Below, one piece after another: positions 12,150-24,774 of a stretch of 64,000 bases of DNA (position 1 is the first letter of the stretch; every line of letters starts with the position of its first letter). The DNA comes from Porodaedalea pini. Lineage: Eukaryota; Basidiomycota; Agaricomycetes; Hymenochaetales; Hymenochaetaceae. The position numbers and the translations under genes are program-made. Under the pieces are notes generated by a model that searched no databases, was not told where the DNA came from, and was given only the letters and a program-made list of their open reading frames with translations. The stretch lies in NCBI GenBank assembly GCA_002794775.1, contig NBAY01000007.1, forward strand, positions 62,001 to 126,000. Direction: 5' to 3'.

Positions 12150-15100
12150 TCAAGAAACGTCTAACTGAGGACTTGAAGGCAGAGCCACTTGTAGCAGCGA
12201 AAGTATCTGAAGTAGCGTCCATTCGTCAATTATCTCGCCCCGTTGTAAGTTGCTCAGAAGCGTCTGCGGCGTATCTCCCATACGCCGTAGTGTGAGCGAC
12301 GACAGTGCACTCTCAATGCGCAGTGAGAGAGAGTCAAGTATGGCCATGAGCTCACGATCTGTCGCTTTATCGTTGATGTGCGGAATGAGTGTTGTGGGGT
12401 CAGCGTACATTACGACACTGTCATGCGGGAGTGGCACGGTCTCCGCAGGCTCTACCGTGCTGGCGGTACTGCCTTTGCGCGGAGGCAGCGGTCGCAGTAC
12501 GCGCAAGGATGCCAACGCCTCTAATCGTACGCATAAGATTGCCAACTCGCGCATCTGCACGACACTGAACTGCACGCGCGAGCCCGACGCATCTGGTTCT
12601 TCTGACAGAACAAGTTCATTACGCCCAATGAGTTCCTTAGGGTACACCAATGAAAGTATCTCAGGAATCTCAAGACCTTTCATGCGACGCTCGCCGACGT
12701 GAACAATCTCGACGCCGATACCGTCTATAGTGGTGACTAATGCTTTTGACGCCGGGTCCGCTGGATCGAACTTCTTGTTGAGCACGCGCGTGCGTATCTC
12801 GCGCACAACATCGGCGCTACACATGATTTGCCCGCCGTTCGCACTTCCGACTATACGCGCCGAACGGTTGACCATCGGCCCAAAATAATCCATGCGGTGC
12901 GTGATGGGGTCCGGCTCACACACGGGAGTTCCACAGTGCATTCCCATCCGCACAGAAAGACCGCGTTCGATAAGCTTCCCATTCTTGTCGAAGGTTTCTT
13001 TCCCATCCTCACATTCGAGGATTTCTAAAGGCCAGGACTCCTGAAGGAGATCGAGCTGAACTGTGAGGCACCACTTGAGCGCAGAGAGTACGTTTTGGAA
13101 TGAACACATGAAGGCATCGCCTTCTGTTTTGACCTCGTATCCGCCACATAGCCGAAGTTGTCGGCGTAACAGCTGATTGTGTAGTCGCATGGCCGTCGGC
13201 ATGCCTGCATTTGCGTCCCATAGATGTGTCGAGTTCCGGATATCTGTAAACACCAATGCTACATGACCAGTCGGAGCAAGGACTTCTTGAGGCAGCCTTG
13301 AAAGCTGAACGTCGCCGATGTCCTGCGTTTTCGGCTTGGGTTTGCGCGCTTGATACGCCTCCACGTCGGCTAAAGAGCCGACTGTTGCCTGCCTGGAGCG
13401 TGCCGTGAACAAGCCCGACACGCAAATAACCATGATCATCGTACTGCCGTCCGCACCATAACTGATTGCGAAATCACGCAGCTTCTGGGCTGCGATCATT
13501 GGATCATCTTTTTCTGAGCGTGCGATGTCCACAGCAGTGCGATATGAGACGTAGTCCCAAAGTCCACGATTAGCAATGATGATGAATTCGTCCAGCTCCG
13601 AGAGCTCCCAGCTCATGATGTCCGGTCTGGGGTTAAGTGCCGGTAAGAGGTGGTAAAAGCCAAATGAACGGGAGACCTCGATCTCCTCGTTCACCAGCCC
13701 CTTTGGAGACACCCAGCCTTCAGCAGCTCGAATACGAGCAGTCTCCCCTCGATCAAAGGGCTCATGCTTTCGTGATACTAGATGTGCCGTTCCCTGCCGT
13801 GAAATCACGGCCAACACATCTCCCGCATTAGCAACATGAATGGTCTTCCCGACAAAATAGACCACAATGCCCGACGCTCCGTTCCGCAAGATCCCCAGAT
13901 CCGTTACTAGTGAGGCTGCCGTTGTCGTTGATGCACTTGTCGCTGACATCTTCCGACTAAGGTTAACACTCGCAGTCAGGAAGGCGTGCATATTCTTGTT
14001 GAGCGTCAAGAACGTTCTCCGCAGTGCGTCCTGGACTGTCTCTTTCGCACTCCTGTCGAGCTTCTCTAGCTGATGCGCGAACACCTTGACAAAATTCTCG
14101 CAGAGGTACTTTGAGACCTTGTTGTTCATCGGAGACGCATCAAAGCGACCGAACATAGCGAATATGCATTCATCGTTCTGACCGCGGAACTCGGGTACTA
14201 CGACGTCCAGCATGCCCAATAGGTCCTTCTTACCCAGCGTATCCGCAATGCCATAAGCCATTTGATTCACCTCGGAGAGCGAGGTGCGCACTCTGCGTAG
14301 TTCTTCATCCTCTGGTATGCCAGTGGTAACGGTGACGTCCATGAGCCCAAGTACGCGGAGTTGGGTAAGTTCAGCAAAATCGGCGAGGACCTTCCGATTG
14401 CTCGCCTGTTGGTGAGCCATAGACATCCGACTTTGGTCTGGTTGAATTTTCAGGCGCTTGTTACCCGATAAATTTAGGTACTTTAGAGCCTTATTAAAGT
14501 TCCTGTGTTCAGAACGATCAGCGTTCCTGATTTTCATTCGTGCAAACAAGAACAACGAAAACCCACCAGTTCCAGTCGAACTCCCAGTTATTAATGTTGT
14601 ACTTTAGGACGTTACTCCCTACGTCCAACACGGTTAGGCTCTTTAACTTCCCAAGCTCAGATGGTAACACCTGTAGCTTGTTTCCGTTTAGAAAGATGAC
14701 GGTCAGGTTCGTTAAGCGGTGCAGGTCCTCAGTCGGAATCATCGAGAGTTTGTTTCCACTAAGGTAAATCTCCTCTAGCGACACCATGTTTCTGAAGAAC
14801 GAAGATGGGAGTTCTTGGATGTTGTTAAATGAAAGGTTCAACACTCGAAGCTCGCGGAGCGCTGATAATGGATGCAGGACGTCGTCTGTAAGCCTGTTTT
14901 CGCCAAGATAAAGCTTCTTAAGTGATCTCGCTAAAGGTGGGAGCGATCGCATTGCTGACGCCTGACTGAGAACGGAGCTAGCTGTGGAAGGTTTCCGCGG
15001 TGCATCCTTCGTAGGCGCCCCAAGCGCAAACGTGTCGATGAGTTCGAAATTATCCACGCTCGCCGCCGGGCTCGGCGGATCATGCAAAGTAATGAGCAGG

Positions 15101-18006
15101 TTCGATGTCACATTGATTGTCTCGAGCGCTCTGCATTGCCACATGGTAGGAGGTAGTTCCGTCAGACTGTTATTGTGCGCATCGAGCGTGACGAGCCGCT
15201 GCAGATTCCCGATGCTCATTGGCAAGGCATCGAGCTGATTGTCGGAACATGTGAAAGTGACGAGTTGTGTTAGCAAACCGAGCGTCTCAGGAATGAAACG
15301 GAAGGCATTGTGATCAATGCGAAGAGATTCAAGAGTCGTTAGGTGTGCAAAGGCTGTATCGTCCAAGCTACTAAGTTTCGCGTGAGAGATGTTCAAGGAT
15401 GTGAGGCGGAAATGAGAGGGATGAGAGGGATTGGAGACGACAGTAAGCTGCGTGATATCGTTGTGCGACGAGTCCAACACCTGCATGCATGGCCCAACCA
15501 ACAAGTCTAAGGCATGCACAGCGTTATGATCGGCTAAAAGGTGCTGCAGTCGCGGCAACTTCGAAACGAGGGAAAGATCAGAGATATTGTTTCTCCGACA
15601 GTCGAGATTCACCAGGTTGACCAGGCCTGAAAACTCCGGCGGGAACTTGGAGATTTGGTTCCCTACCACGATAAGGCTATGTAACGATCTAAGCAGACCT
15701 ATTTCAGAAGGAAGGGAGGAGATCATGTTGAACGAGATGTCCAAGTCCACGAGGTTTGTCATGTCGGGGATGACGGAAGGCACGGACTGGAACTTGTTGT
15801 TTGAGATATTAAGGAACTTCAGAGAGCGAAGCTTGGAGAACCACTGCGGAAGTTTATCTATCCTATTGTTCTGCGCTTTCAAAGTCCCCAATTTCGGGAT
15901 GCGATCCAATCCGGAGTCATCGAGATCGGCAATACGATTACAAGATAGGTCAAGATTGATGAGCGTAGCGCTATGTCGAACGCTCTGAGGAACCTTCTTC
16001 ATCGCCATGTTTGATAAGCGAAGCTCGCGAAGAGCAGTACACGACTGGATGAAATCAAGTGGAATTTCAAGCATTGGGTTTCTCGCAAGGTTCAAGAAAA
16101 CGATCTTCTGAGCGTTGGCATGCAAGAGAATCGGAACGGTCTTGAGACTTCGTCCTGTAAGATCAATGAGTTCAAAGTTATTTTCAACAATCTGTTCTTC
16201 TTGCTAAAGAAGCCAAAAGCTCAGCACGACCAATCAGCGTTCGGGGAGACAGAGAACTCACCGCATCGCCCAAGAAATTACTCTTGTAGATGAACTTTAT
16301 CAAGAATCCTATCTCATCCGCTCCCAATGATTGCAATCCGTCAGCAACGTCGTATCCAGCCTGTTCAAGCCTACGGCGAACAAGATCTGCTGGCCGTTCG
16401 GTAGGTGCGAGCACACGTTCTTTGTGGCGAAACGCTTGAGTCGGAATCGTCAAGTATCCAAAAAAAATAACATACCTCGTTCCCGTTCCTTGACGTATAA
16501 GCTATGCGGTTCTCTCGTTTCGTCCAAGAAGAATTTATGGTTCATCACTGGCACGAGCTCTGCAACTGTCGTGGTCAGTGGACACTTCACAACGTGATAT
16601 GTGCCATCACTCCGATGTATTCGAATCTGGTAGCTTGGAATACTCTGAGCGCGCTTTGGATTCCGTGTTCGGCGGCGCTGCTGTTTTACAGTCTGTGAAC
16701 GCTCAACAGCACCAATCGAATCTGACGCATCCGAGTCTGTGTAGTCTGGAACGTCTGGAAGCCCGCCCTCCCTCTCCACCGCCCAGCTCTCCGGAGCTGC
16801 CCATCCTGGACTGTGGGGTTCATCATCACGCTTCTCTGGCTCTGGTTTCTTCTCTGGAGGTTTTGGCAGGGGCGTCTTTGGAGAAATTTTGCGCGTGTCA
16901 AGGTGCGATGGGCCCCTACGACGATGCGTGGCGGCATGCGCGGACGCACTCATGTTCGCAGTCGGGAGGAAAGGGTTACTGAAGAAGGCGGGCTGCATAT
17001 GAGCGTGCGTATGCGGAGGTGGCGACGGGGCAAGCGGGTGAAAGCTGCCATCAGACGCGCTCCAGCTGCTCGACTGGTAGCTGCTCTCGAAACCACTACC
17101 CGGCGAGCTCGCACTCGCGTTATCATTCGCCATGATGCTCTTCACATCATTGTTCCGTATGGTCATGTCAACAATGCCTTCCATCTCGTCAAGATTCGTG
17201 TCCAACGTGAATTCCGGTTCCTTCGCTGACCGCGCCGGTAGAACAGGCGACTTAGGCCGATTTCGTCGGCGGTGCTTTCGAGGCACAGGTGGTGGAGCTG
17301 TCTGCATTGATAGGAAAGACTGAGAGTATAGAGGGGACGGTAGGGGCGGGACGGCCGGGCTCGGGTTGGGTGGGTTGCTGACGTTCTCGTCCTTCCCAAT
17401 CCTACTCACTTTCTTCTTGATGACGTTGAACATGTTCATGCTCTTGGGCTTGCGCAGGTCGCTATTTAGTTGCTTTTCCGTCCCGCTCGAGCTGATGCTA
17501 TCGCAGAAGCTGTTCGACTCGCTTCCACGAACGCGAGGTAGCGACGTCGTGCTTCCTTGGCGCACCGACACGAAGTTCATGACAGAGCGCTTGTTGTTCA
17601 AGGCAACAGGCTTCTGCTTTGGTGGTGTCGGCTATACGATAGGCATTTAAAAAAAGTCACAAGAGAACGAGAAAACCTGGAGCGCTCACCGATTCCTCGA
17701 GCCACGGCGCGATCACGATGTTGTCTTCGCCGGTCGTCGGGACATTCGGTGGGATAGCCTCCGGGGACAAGTAGTTCCATTGCTCGCCCGGGTCGAGATG
17801 GATTGAAGTTGTAGATGACATTAGTGACTTCGAGGCATTGGCTCGCTCGTCGATAGCGGCGTCCGAGGTCTGTCTTGCCGCCGTTGTCAATTGGTACGGG
17901 CGAGCGGAATCCCAAATCGCTTCTCAAAGTCACGCGGTTAAATTTTCCAAACTGAGAAGGCTTACGTAGTCATAATGCCATTTATAGAGAGGTCAGGCGC
18001 GCCCAT
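12150..18006 (-). CDS. Adenylate cyclase (RA - LRR - PP2C-like - class III cyclase)
   Basis: Proposed exons: 12150-14502, 14567-16203, 16262-16419, 16476-17631, 17690-17873, 17966-18006. Their sum is 5529 nt (1842 residues), divisible by three. Order: disordered basic/proline-rich N-terminus, Ras-association domain (YQIRIHRSDGTYHVVKCP), about 15 leucine-rich repeats, PP2C-like domain, class III cyclase. The cyclase keeps the metal Asp residues (FTDIRNSTHLWD and KTEGDAFM), the purine-selecting Lys before EGD, and NRSARI. The PP2C-like domain lacks the DGHGG metal site (GRFDASP is at that place) and has NRGLWD where DGLWD is usual, so it is probably inactive. By family it makes cAMP and is activated by Ras through RA/LRR. 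The first exon is the least certain: its intron would end in AAG, and downstream starts are possible. Confidence 0.88.
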
Positions 18007-18956
18007 TAATATTGCAAGCTTGAGTCCGACCATCATGTCGTCGTTGTCGACGTGTGTCCTGCAACTTGCTCTCAACAACAGTCAAAGATAAGCCTCATCT
18101 AGAATTCTCCACGTCCAGCCTCTGACGAAGAGCGCCGCCTGACTTGGACCTTTACCCTCTCTCAACCTGCCACTTGAAGGCAGTCTGCAATACCAACAAT
18201 TGCAGTAGACAATGGCGAAAACCTCGAAGTTCTACTTAATCGATGGCTCTGCCAGCTGTTTTCAAAGGTCATAGGGAAGAGGATGCCCTTCCTGACTTTC
18301 CAATCGATGTATACGTTTGACTGTTTTACGATCGGACGGTGGCGTCCTGAGCACTGTCGACCTCTCAGGCTTTCAAAATTGTCTTCACCTCGGATAAATC
18401 CTTTCAAGCGTGCTGTCGATCTCTGTTTTCGTCTGAGAGCAACTTCGTTGCCAACTTGTCGAATTGTGGAGAAGGCGACAACTCATTTCAGTCACTTTGC
18501 CGACATCGTAGGCGCCCTGTAACGTGAAGCCCCATGTACTCGTAGAAAGCGCTTATACTCACACATGTCTCTCCTATCTCAGTCCCGCCGACGATCTGCC
18601 GAAGCTCGTAAGTCTACCTTACATACTGGTAGCAGGCAGCGAGACTAGCAGGACTTCGCCGTTTTCTCTCACTTAGATTTTCCGTGTTCATTCAAGCAGT
18701 CAAAATATGTACACATTTCGCGAGATCTGTGCCTAGTTCTTGCGAGTCTTATGACAGTCTCCCTACATCTGCACACAGTATCCATCTTCTGCTACGAGGT
18801 GCAGATCCCTGTCACGTACTTAGATGCGGGATAAATGCACTTTTGAGGAAGCATAGTTGAAAGCCGAAAATCTTGACAGTGTCTTAATATTACAATCCTC
18901 ATATCTTCTCTGTTCGACTCCAAGAGGTCCTTCTTGTCTCTTCGTTTGAAGGCCAA
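18007..18956. other. Upstream region of adenylate cyclase; no gene recognised
   Basis: About 950 bases between the glyoxalase 3' end and the adenylate cyclase start, both genes on the minus strand. It should contain the cyclase promoter and 5' UTR. In-frame ATGs at 18036 and 18033 could extend the cyclase N-terminus. A short GT-AG-bounded ATG frame near 18565 (plus strand) was noticed but is too short to support. Confidence 0.4.
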
Positions 18957-19750
18957 TCATGCTTGACCCGACTTGAGCTTCGAAGATATGATCTCGATCC
19001 AGTACCTGCAATACTACTGTATTAACAAACCAAAGGAGTCAGTCGCAACGCGTATAAGCACATACCCATCAGGATCCTTGATGAAGGCAATATGTTTCAT
19101 CGCTCCGTCAGTGAGTCTCTTCTGAAACGTCACGCCAAGTTCCTCAAAGCGCGCGCAGGTGGCATTGATGTCGTCACAAGAGATCGCGATGTGTCCGAAT
19201 CCCCTGCCGGGTTCACTGTTCCCACTCGAGTACCCCTTGAACTCCGGGTCGGACTCCGTACCGTGGTTGTGTGTCAGTTCGAGTATACCTGTAAGTAGAT
19301 TCGGAAAAGGTAATAAGCGTGACAAGCTAACTATATGCGTGCTCTTACCCTCACGAGCAGTGCGCTGCGCCTGCCTAGCTTCAAGTGGCTCTGCGCCGTT
19401 TGAATGGTCGAACGCGAGGAAATAAAGTGTGAAGCTGGAGAACTCAAACTCTACAATTCGTGAGACGAAATGCACAGATATCGTAACAGTCGACTCCTAT
19501 AACGCACTGTCCAGGAGCTCCATGCCCAGAACCTACAGCAAGTTGACTAAGTTAACGTCGTTCACTGCGTGAAGTGTACTCGCCTCTTTGTAGAACTTCA
19601 GGGAGACTTGGGGGTCCTTGACACGCAGCATCGTGTGGTTGAACTGACAAGCAAGACAAATTCACGTCGGCACATCGCATGTAACGCACGTTTTTTTTTT
19701 TTTATCAAAGCACAGACCTTGAAGCTGGCAGTAGCAGGGTCTCGAGCCAT
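18957..19750 (-). CDS. glo1: Glyoxalase I (lactoylglutathione lyase)
   Basis: Six exons on the minus strand: 19718-19750, 19644-adjacent exon 19584-19643, 19508-19532, 19349-19450, 19066-19288 and 18957-19005. They total 492 nt (163 residues), a normal length for a single-domain fungal enzyme. The start reads MARDPATASFKFNHTMLRVKD. The four metal ligands are visible: His in FNHTML, Glu in GILELTHNHG, His in GFGHIAI and Glu in GYWIEI. The enzyme converts the hemithioacetal of methylglyoxal and glutathione to S-lactoylglutathione in the cytosol. The intron 19533-19583 has a GC donor (gcgagt) with AG acceptor; the nearby GT breaks the frame. The first intron holds a run of about 15 T or A (19690-19704). 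Confidence 0.93.
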
Positions 19751-20354
19751 ATTTCTTGAGATGAGAAACCTTGATGCAAGAGGGGCGATGTACTTGTGTG
19801 CGAACGTGGTGGTCAAGAGGAAATTCAAGTTTTGCCAGGCCCCAAAAAGTGGGGGTCGGCATTGCTCGAATGAAAAGCGTGCGTTCCCACGGCCCTCGGC
19901 ATGTCATGCCGCATGTCAATCTGTGTCGAAGGAAAACTCTTGTTTCTGTAGCTACGCTTCCTCCTTTCTCAGCTCACAAATAAATAAGTAAAAATCTGTA
20001 AATAATACTATTGGAATATATATTGAATTACCCAAGACAATTTTTAAATAAGTGAAAAATTAATCAAGATACTGTTAACTTAATGGGAGAATCACTTGTT
20101 TCTCTGTGAATAATTTTTTTTAGAAAAATTCCTTACGGACAATTCAAGTTTGTCATGAGAAAAATAAGTTGCAACAGAAAAATCAATGACTTTTGGGATG
20201 ATGTATTGTCGACAGATTCTAAAAGTCAAGCCGGAAGGTAGAAAATGGCGCTCACGTGATGGCATATAGGGAATGTGTCGTCGTCTCATCTCAATTCAGC
20301 TCCATAGTACATGCCAATGTACCAAGGAAAACACATATAAATGTAAAAATACAG
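19751..20354. other. Upstream region of glyoxalase I grading into AT-rich sequence
   Basis: The first 200 bases should include the glyoxalase promoter. From about 19980 the sequence becomes AT-rich and gene-free up to the TIR element. The same kind of AT-rich sequence resumes at 39215-39600 on the other side of the cluster. Confidence 0.4.
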
Positions 20355-20356
20355 TA

Positions 20357-20382
20357 CAGTGTAGTACGGGTACTTTGTACAC
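20357..20382 (+). repeat. Left terminal inverted repeat (26 nt)
   Basis: Exact reverse complement of 39187-39212, preceded by TA at 20355-20356. Confidence 0.8.
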
Positions 20383-20965
20383 CTACTTGTAAACTATTTA
20401 TTGTGGATCTGTTACTTCTCCCCCTCCCCTCAAAATTTGTACACATGTACACATGTATAGCAGAAATGCTCTATAAAAATTTGAAGGCAATTCATGCAAC
20501 AGAAAATGTTCTAAAAAATAAATGAGAAATCAAGGGATTTGTCACAGAGGACAGTACTTTGTACACCCTGTGACACAGCCGCACTTGTTCTCGGGCATCG
20601 TGGAAAAATGTCACACTTTCATGCCTTCATGTACAATTTGCCACTTTGGGGGCACTTTACACACCAGTTTCACATCGATCTCATCAGAAAAAAATGATTT
20701 TTGAGTGCCCTTGATGACAGCTACAATAATATTTACTTTTATTTGAGGAATAGTTAAGTAAAAAATTTACATGGAACAATTACCATGGGCTGCTAAGTAG
20801 GAAAAGGTCAAATTTTGGCATGTTTGATGTCCTCAAAATTAAATACTTTATTTGAGGCTCTCAAATTTGGTACGAGCATTCCTTAGTATACAAGAAATGT
20901 ATATAATTTTTTTGAAGTGTTTAGGAGTAGAGTTGAGCAAGGTATTGCTGGTGTACATAGTACCC
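20383..20965. other. AT-rich interior of the TIR element
   Basis: No credible ORF. It has palindromic tgtacacatgtaca-type stretches near 20440 and a partial internal TIR copy near 20552. It ends with taccc (20961-20965), the left target-site copy of gypsy element G1. Confidence 0.5.
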
Positions 20966-21354
20966 TGTCAGAACTTGAACTTTTACCTTTTCTTTATTTC
21001 CCCTTTTCCTTTTCCTTTTCTTTTAATCACTTCCCACACTCCCTTCATATAACCTTCATTCGTTCCATTCCCACTCATTATGTAATGTTAGGTAATATAG
21101 TCTCACGGTCGTCGCTATATAAGGTCTCAGGAATTGCATGAACTCCTTGTTCTGCTTTTCCTCTTACCTCCGCGACGACCTAGGTGAGACTCGTCCCCCT
21201 TGTATTAGTCTAGTCTTGTATTAATCCTCTTACCTCCACGACGACCTAGTCTGAGTACAGCGTGTCCCGAGTCCCGCTCGAGTATAGCACATCTCAATCG
21301 ACAGTCAGCCGAGGCCTGCCCAGTCCGAGTCGTCTCCCGGACTCCCGCCTAACA
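20966..21354 (+). repeat. G1 5' LTR (389 bp)
   Basis: Begins TGTCAGAAC and ends CCTAACA. Pyrimidine-rich in its first 80 bases. TATA box TATATAAG is at 21116-21123, and the expected RNA start is near 21149. Confidence 0.93.
21116..21159 (+). promoter_or_regulatory. G1 LTR promoter and self-primer segment
   Basis: TATATAAG at 21116-21123 is followed 33 nt later by GTTCTGCTTTT (21149-21159). This 11-mer is exactly complementary to 21356-21366, which lies one base after the LTR. It therefore sits where the mRNA 5' end is expected and can serve as a Tf1-style self-primer. Confidence 0.65.
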
Positions 21355-21355
21355 T

Positions 21356-21366
21356 AAAAGCAGAAC
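21356..21366 (+). promoter_or_regulatory. G1 primer-binding site (self-priming type)
   Basis: AAAAGCAGAAC. No TGG-starting tRNA-type primer site is present after the LTR. Complementarity to 21149-21159 is exactly 11 nt, with a mismatch on each side. Confidence 0.6.
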
Positions 21367-21546
21367 CCCACCCAGGCTCATCCCCAGCATACGTCGTCGC
21401 TGTCGACTCGCCTTCACTCGGTCTAGAGGAGCGCTCCCCTCGACGGACTTGACGTGTAGAACCCCTAAACGACAAACCCTCAACCCCGCCCGGACGTTTT
21501 TGGACGTTCGTGTATTACATAAACCTACACCCGACCTTTCCCGACC

Positions 21547-23144
21547 CTGGCTCTCCGCCTCTCCCTCTGGTGGAGGAACCATCTGACCTGGACGTGGGTA
21601 ACACACCGTGTACAGTCCTCGACGTCGTTGTCGATTGTGCTCTCGGCTGCCTCCTTCCGTTTGGTCATCAAACTCGCCGACAAACCTGTCCTTCGCCAGC
21701 GTAACATTCATCCAGACAACCAGCCCCTCCCCGTTCCCCCTCCGGTCTAGTCAACATAGATCTTACCGAGGAACAGCAGCGGGCTCTCCCTCATTTGTCG
21801 CGCTACGACACCGAACGACAGTCGTACGTAGCCGACGATAGAAACCACGTCACCCATAACCTCTGGTGGAGTGACATTAGACGCACCTGGTACTCAACTG
21901 AACCATCAGGCGAAAGAACTCGGTGGGCACCTCGAACCCCTCGCGCCCCATCGTCCCCCACCATTTCGACATTGTCGGTTGTCCTTCCCAGTGAACCAGG
22001 AGGATACCGAACGCCCCGCAGAGACTCGTCACCGCCGACGCCCCCTGAACGCCTAACGCACACACCCGTACCAGCGATGTCGGAGGGCTTTACCCAAAGG
22101 CAGCAACAGGAAATTGCGGCGATCGTAGCGGCCACCTTCACCCGCGCGGCAACAAATGCCCCTGCGGCCCAAGCCCCAGCTCCCTCAATTGACGTCGCCC
22201 GGCCACGCGAATTCGCTGGCGGCGATGACTACCTCGACTTCAAGCGCGAAGTCCTTCTCTTTGTCTCGGCAAACCCCGCGAAGTACCCCTCGTCGTCGAG
22301 CAAAATCTATGTCGCCCTCTCTTACCTCAAGGGTGGCAACGCGTCAACGTGGGCGCAAAACTATGTCCAGGAATTCACAACGAGTGGCGTTGTGAGCTTC
22401 ACGGATGACTGGACCAAGTTTCAGGAACGACTGGATGCCTCCTTCAACGACCCGAACAGGAAGGAGAAGGCATTGAAGAAATTCTGAGACAAGGTCCAGA
22501 AGGATCTCTCTGCCGACGAGTTCTTCCAGGATCTTGACGTGATCATCAAGGCAGCGGAGCTGAAGGATGATAGTGTCATTTGCGACCGCCTGAAGCACGC
22601 AATGAACATCGAGGTGGTCCGCGGGGTGTTGAGGTCGACGCCCATACCAACGATGTACGAGGCATGGAAGAAGAAAGCTGTCGAGATCGATCGGGGCGAA
22701 CAACAAATTCGCGCAATACAACGAGGCAGGACATTGCCATTCACGCCTCGCCCGATGCCCCAACAAGCGCCTCCTGTGCGCCGACAGATTGTGGCCCCAC
22801 ACGTTGACAAACGCGATGCGACTGGCGTCACATTCGGAGGCGCTGGCCAGCCGATGGACGTCTTGATGAACGAGGCGCAACGACGACGCGCGTGCTGGAT
22901 CTGCGGTGGGCTGGGCCACTTTAAGGACAAGTGCCCACAAGCGAAACCAATCATCCAGCGCATGCTGGAACTGATGGCACCAGGCGAACATCGTGTCCTC
23001 GCCGACGAGCTCGGAGCGATGAAGGAGTCGGCCTTCGAGGAAGTCGTAGACACTCGGAGGTCGACTGTAGAGGACTATGTGGAAGAGGAAGGCAATGACG
23101 AAGAGGTCGTCGATTCGCAGGATTTTGTGAGTGGTCAGGCGTAG
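21547..23144 (+). pseudogene. G1 gag, with conserved upstream extension
   Basis: The gag AUG is at 22077 and the frame ends at TAG 23142-23144. A TGA at 22485-22487 replaces the CGA found in G2. The CCHC knuckle (CWICGGLGHFKDKC) is near 22894. Upstream of the AUG, the frame from 21760 to 22076 is conserved with G2 at the protein level (YVA, VTH, WWS, WYS motifs). It joins an earlier conserved frame starting at CTG 21547 if a 58-nt intron (21702-21759) is removed. G1 has one extra base in the T run near 21661-21663 relative to G2, which breaks the first exon. The 21355-22076 leader contains no ATG. Role: capsid/nucleocapsid protein of the retrotransposon. Confidence 0.75.
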
Positions 23145-24774
23145 CCATCGGGGCGACTGACCGAGAAGAACAAGGGACTTCGAACCCGGATTCGTTAAAA
23201 TATAACCATCCGTCTGTACAATACATAGATGCCAACGACGTCGATGGTTTTCCCAGTTACGAAGTCCCCACCGGTGCGAATAAAGATGAGGAGTACGAGC
23301 AGCTGTTCATGAGAGGAACTGGCGGACGCCAGCTGGACCTTCTCCTGAACGTCAGGCACAGCGTAGAAGGTGAAGTGAGGGAGGTGGACGCACACGCGCT
23401 CGTAGATTCGGGATGTACGGGATCGTGCATTGACGTGAGATTCGTCGAACGGTATGGGCTAGAGACGAAGTGTTATATCCAACCCCTTGCGGTACTCAAT
23501 GCCGACGGCACACACAATGAAGCCGGGTTGATCGAGGAGTACGTTGACATTGAACTTACGATCGGTCACCATAAGGAACGGATCGTCCTGGCGGTAACCT
23601 CGCTGGCGTCATCTAACATCTTCCTGGGGTACAACTGGCTTCGACGGCACAACCCAGAGGTCGACTGGAAGACAGGTACACTCGACTTTACTCGCTGCCC
23701 GAGCGAATGTATGATCGAAAGGGAGCCAGTGGAGGACCGAGGTGAAGTAAAGGAGGTGGTGGAGCAGATGAGGAGGGTGAGTGGGATGCGAATGGACAAG
23801 ATGTCCTGGCCCGCATACCTCGACGATTACGCCGACATCTTCTCGGAGAAGGGATTCGAGAAACTGCCGGAACACCGCCCATGGGACCATGTCATCGACT
23901 TGAAACCCGACTTCAAACCTAGCGACTGCAAGATCTATCCACTGACACCGACGGAGCAGGAGTCGCTGAAGGATTTCCTCGAGGAGAACTTGAAGTCTGG
24001 TCGTATACGCAGGTCAATATCCCCGATGGCCTCGCCTTTCTTTTTTATCAAGAAAGCCGACAAGTCCCTACGCCCGATCCAGGACTACCGAAAGCTTAAT
24101 GACAGTACAGTCAAGAACAAGTATCCCCTTCCCCTCATCGACGAACTCGTCGACAAAGTCAAGAAAGCAAAATACATCACTAAGCTTGACCTTCGCTGGG
24201 GGTACTACAACATCCGGATCCGCGAAGGTGATGAGTGGAAGGCAGCGTTTCGCACGAACATGGGCCTCTTCGAACCGACAGTCATGTTCTTTGGCCTTTG
24301 CAATGCGCCAGCCACGTTCCAGGCTTTTGTCAACCACATCTTCAAGGACCTGATCTACGCTAACCTGATCATTGTATACCTCGACGACATCCTGATCCTC
24401 TCAGAAACCATGGAGGAGCATATCGACACGTCGAGGCGTGTACTCCAGATCCTCCGAGAAAATGGCCTGTACCTGAAGCCGGAGAAGTGCGAATTCGATG
24501 CCAAAGTCATCAAGTACCTCGGTCACATCATTGGCAACGGCGAGATCAGGGCTGACCCGGCAAAAACGGAGGCGATTGCGAACTGGCCTATCCCACGAAA
24601 CCTCAAGGAGCTGCAACAGTTCCTTGGCATGGGAAACTGGCTGAGACGGTTTATTAAGGACTACAGCAAGGTGGTCCGACCGTTGACGTCATTAACAGGC
24701 AAGAAGGACTGGGTATGGGAGACCGAACAGCAGGAAGCGTTCGAGGAGCTGAGACGACGTCTTTGCTCACCTCC

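Noticed and set aside
18283..18522. 79-codon plus-strand ORF upstream of adenylate cyclase
   Set aside because: No recognisable domain and no flanking splice signals; probably chance in the promoter region.
20440..20460. tgtacacatgtaca palindrome as a transposon end
   Set aside because: No partner copy or target duplication was found; it is internal to the AT-rich TIR element.
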